Assembly: GCA_028872645.1 (NCBI GenBank)
Contig: JAPKDK010000191.1
Location: 1 to 5,869, forward strand
Source: Verrucomicrobiota bacterium
GTDB taxonomy: Bacteria > Verrucomicrobiota > Verrucomicrobiia > Limisphaerales > UBA1100
Length of the DNA stretch: 5,869 bases
Reading direction: 5' to 3'
In this document: piece after piece, positions 5,367 to 5,869 of the stretch
Position numbering within the stretch: the stretch's first letter is position 1
How the letters are laid out: the number at the start of each line of letters is the position of its first letter
The notes under the pieces: generated by a model
The model's input: only the letters and a program-made list of their open reading frames with translations
The model's database searches: none
What the model was told of the DNA's origin: nothing
Made by a program: the position numbers and the translations under genes

Positions 5367-5869
5367 TTAGTTCACCGACAGTTTGTGGCTGGCCGAGTGG
5401 CTGTTGAACTCGGGGGCGTACAGGCATTGGATGCTGGCCATGCCGCTTTGGTATTGGCCTTTGTGCTGGACGCGGACGGTGTACTCGAAGACGTAAACGC
5501 CTTTGGGCAGGTAGTCGATGTAGAAGTGCGAGGCGGTGTCGCGGGTCATATGATAATACCCGAGGCCGTCTTGATACTTGTATTTGCTGAGCACGTTGGT
5601 GGGCTCGGTGCCGCTGCCGCGTTGGTCTTTCATATGGACGTATTCCATATCGCGATCGGTGCGGAGCACGAGGCGTACGACCAGTTCGTCACCGGTCTTG
5701 AGGCCGCCGCTGATGGGTTTGAGCTGCGGGCCCTTGGAGGTGTTCACTTTGGTGAAGATCTGTTTGGTGAGCTTCAGCGGGGTGCCTTCGTGCGGGGTGA
5801 CTTTGGAAATGTCTTCCATATATTGCCAGTGCACGCTGCCCCACGCGACGCCTTCGTCGTGTTTGGTGA
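5367..5869 (-). CDS. Alpha-2-macroglobulin family protein, C-terminal end (partial)
   Basis: The last 166 residues of a bacterial alpha-2-macroglobulin; the frame is open through the window edge, so the start and most of the protein are missing. These large envelope proteins trap proteases, and many carry a thioester that would lie well upstream of this part. What is visible matches the C-terminal macroglobulin domain of the long type common in Bacteroidetes. It begins with the exit from the helical thioester domain (AWGSVHWQYMEDISKVTP). It continues with a beta-sandwich containing GDELVVRLVLRTDRDMEYVH, YKYQDGLGYYHMTRD, DYLPKGVYVFEYTVRV and the family-typical CLYAPEFNSHS close to the end. The GTG at 5834 is internal and not a start. 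The stop at 5367 is 25 bp from the shared terminator. The family call is strong; thioester status and cell location cannot be judged here. Confidence 0.92.
   Translation of the reverse strand, partial: TKHDEGVAWGSVHWQYMEDISKVTPHEGTPLKLTKQIFTKVNTSKGPQLKPISGGLKTGDELVVRLVLRTDRDMEYVHMKDQRGSGTEPTNVLSKYKYQDGLGYYHMTRDTASHFYIDYLPKGVYVFEYTVRVQHKGQYQSGMASIQCLYAPEFNSHSASHKLSVN

Noticed and set aside
1..5869. Mobile element, CRISPR array, toxin-antitoxin or phage defence genes
   Set aside because: No transposase, integrase, nuclease, repeat-spacer pattern or terminal inverted repeats seen on either strand; the tRNA shows no attachment-site duplication within the window.

Overview
The window looks like a chromosomal piece from a verrucomicrobial (PVC group) bacterium, probably from an environmental or metagenomic source. 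The reasons are the secreted PA14-domain protein, the TPR protein with a KNYDYA / ECR.ALR.AQ.KK N-terminus that I associate with Verrucomicrobia, a long-type alpha-2-macroglobulin, MiaE, and the absence of Shine-Dalgarno motifs in front of every start that can be seen. The taxonomic call is inference from memory of families, not from a search.

Layout. 1-426 (+): the 3' part of a TIM-barrel sugar-phosphate isomerase/epimerase. Its reading frame appears broken at a run of ten T at 39-48. 462-800 (-): a small single-domain cupin, convergent with the isomerase. 801-885: a short divergent control region. 886-1458 (+): miaE, a di-iron tRNA hydroxylase. 1468-1552 (-): tRNA-Leu(GAG) with encoded CCA, convergent with miaE and only 9 bp from it. 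1553-1676: a divergent control region for the tRNA and the next gene. 1677-3029, 3076-3621 and 3637-5310 (all +): a three-gene run encoding a cytoplasmic TPR protein, a small exported protein of unknown function, and an exported protein with two PA14 domains flanked by short beta modules. 5316-5341: a strong bidirectional terminator. 5367-5869 (-): the C-terminal end of an alpha-2-macroglobulin that runs out of the window.

How the genes relate. The isomerase, cupin and miaE/tRNA genes are unrelated housekeeping or metabolic functions placed next to each other. MiaE does not act on the neighbouring tRNA, which has G at position 37. The TPR, small exported and PA14 genes are close enough (46 and 15 bp gaps) to be co-transcribed. 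The last two, with the convergent macroglobulin, make the right half of the window rich in cell-envelope proteins.

I see no defence island, mobile element, CRISPR array or phage gene. The observations most worth checking are the homopolymer frameshift in the isomerase, the unusual beta-module/PA14 architecture, and two promoter-like boxes placed where they would give leaderless messages.
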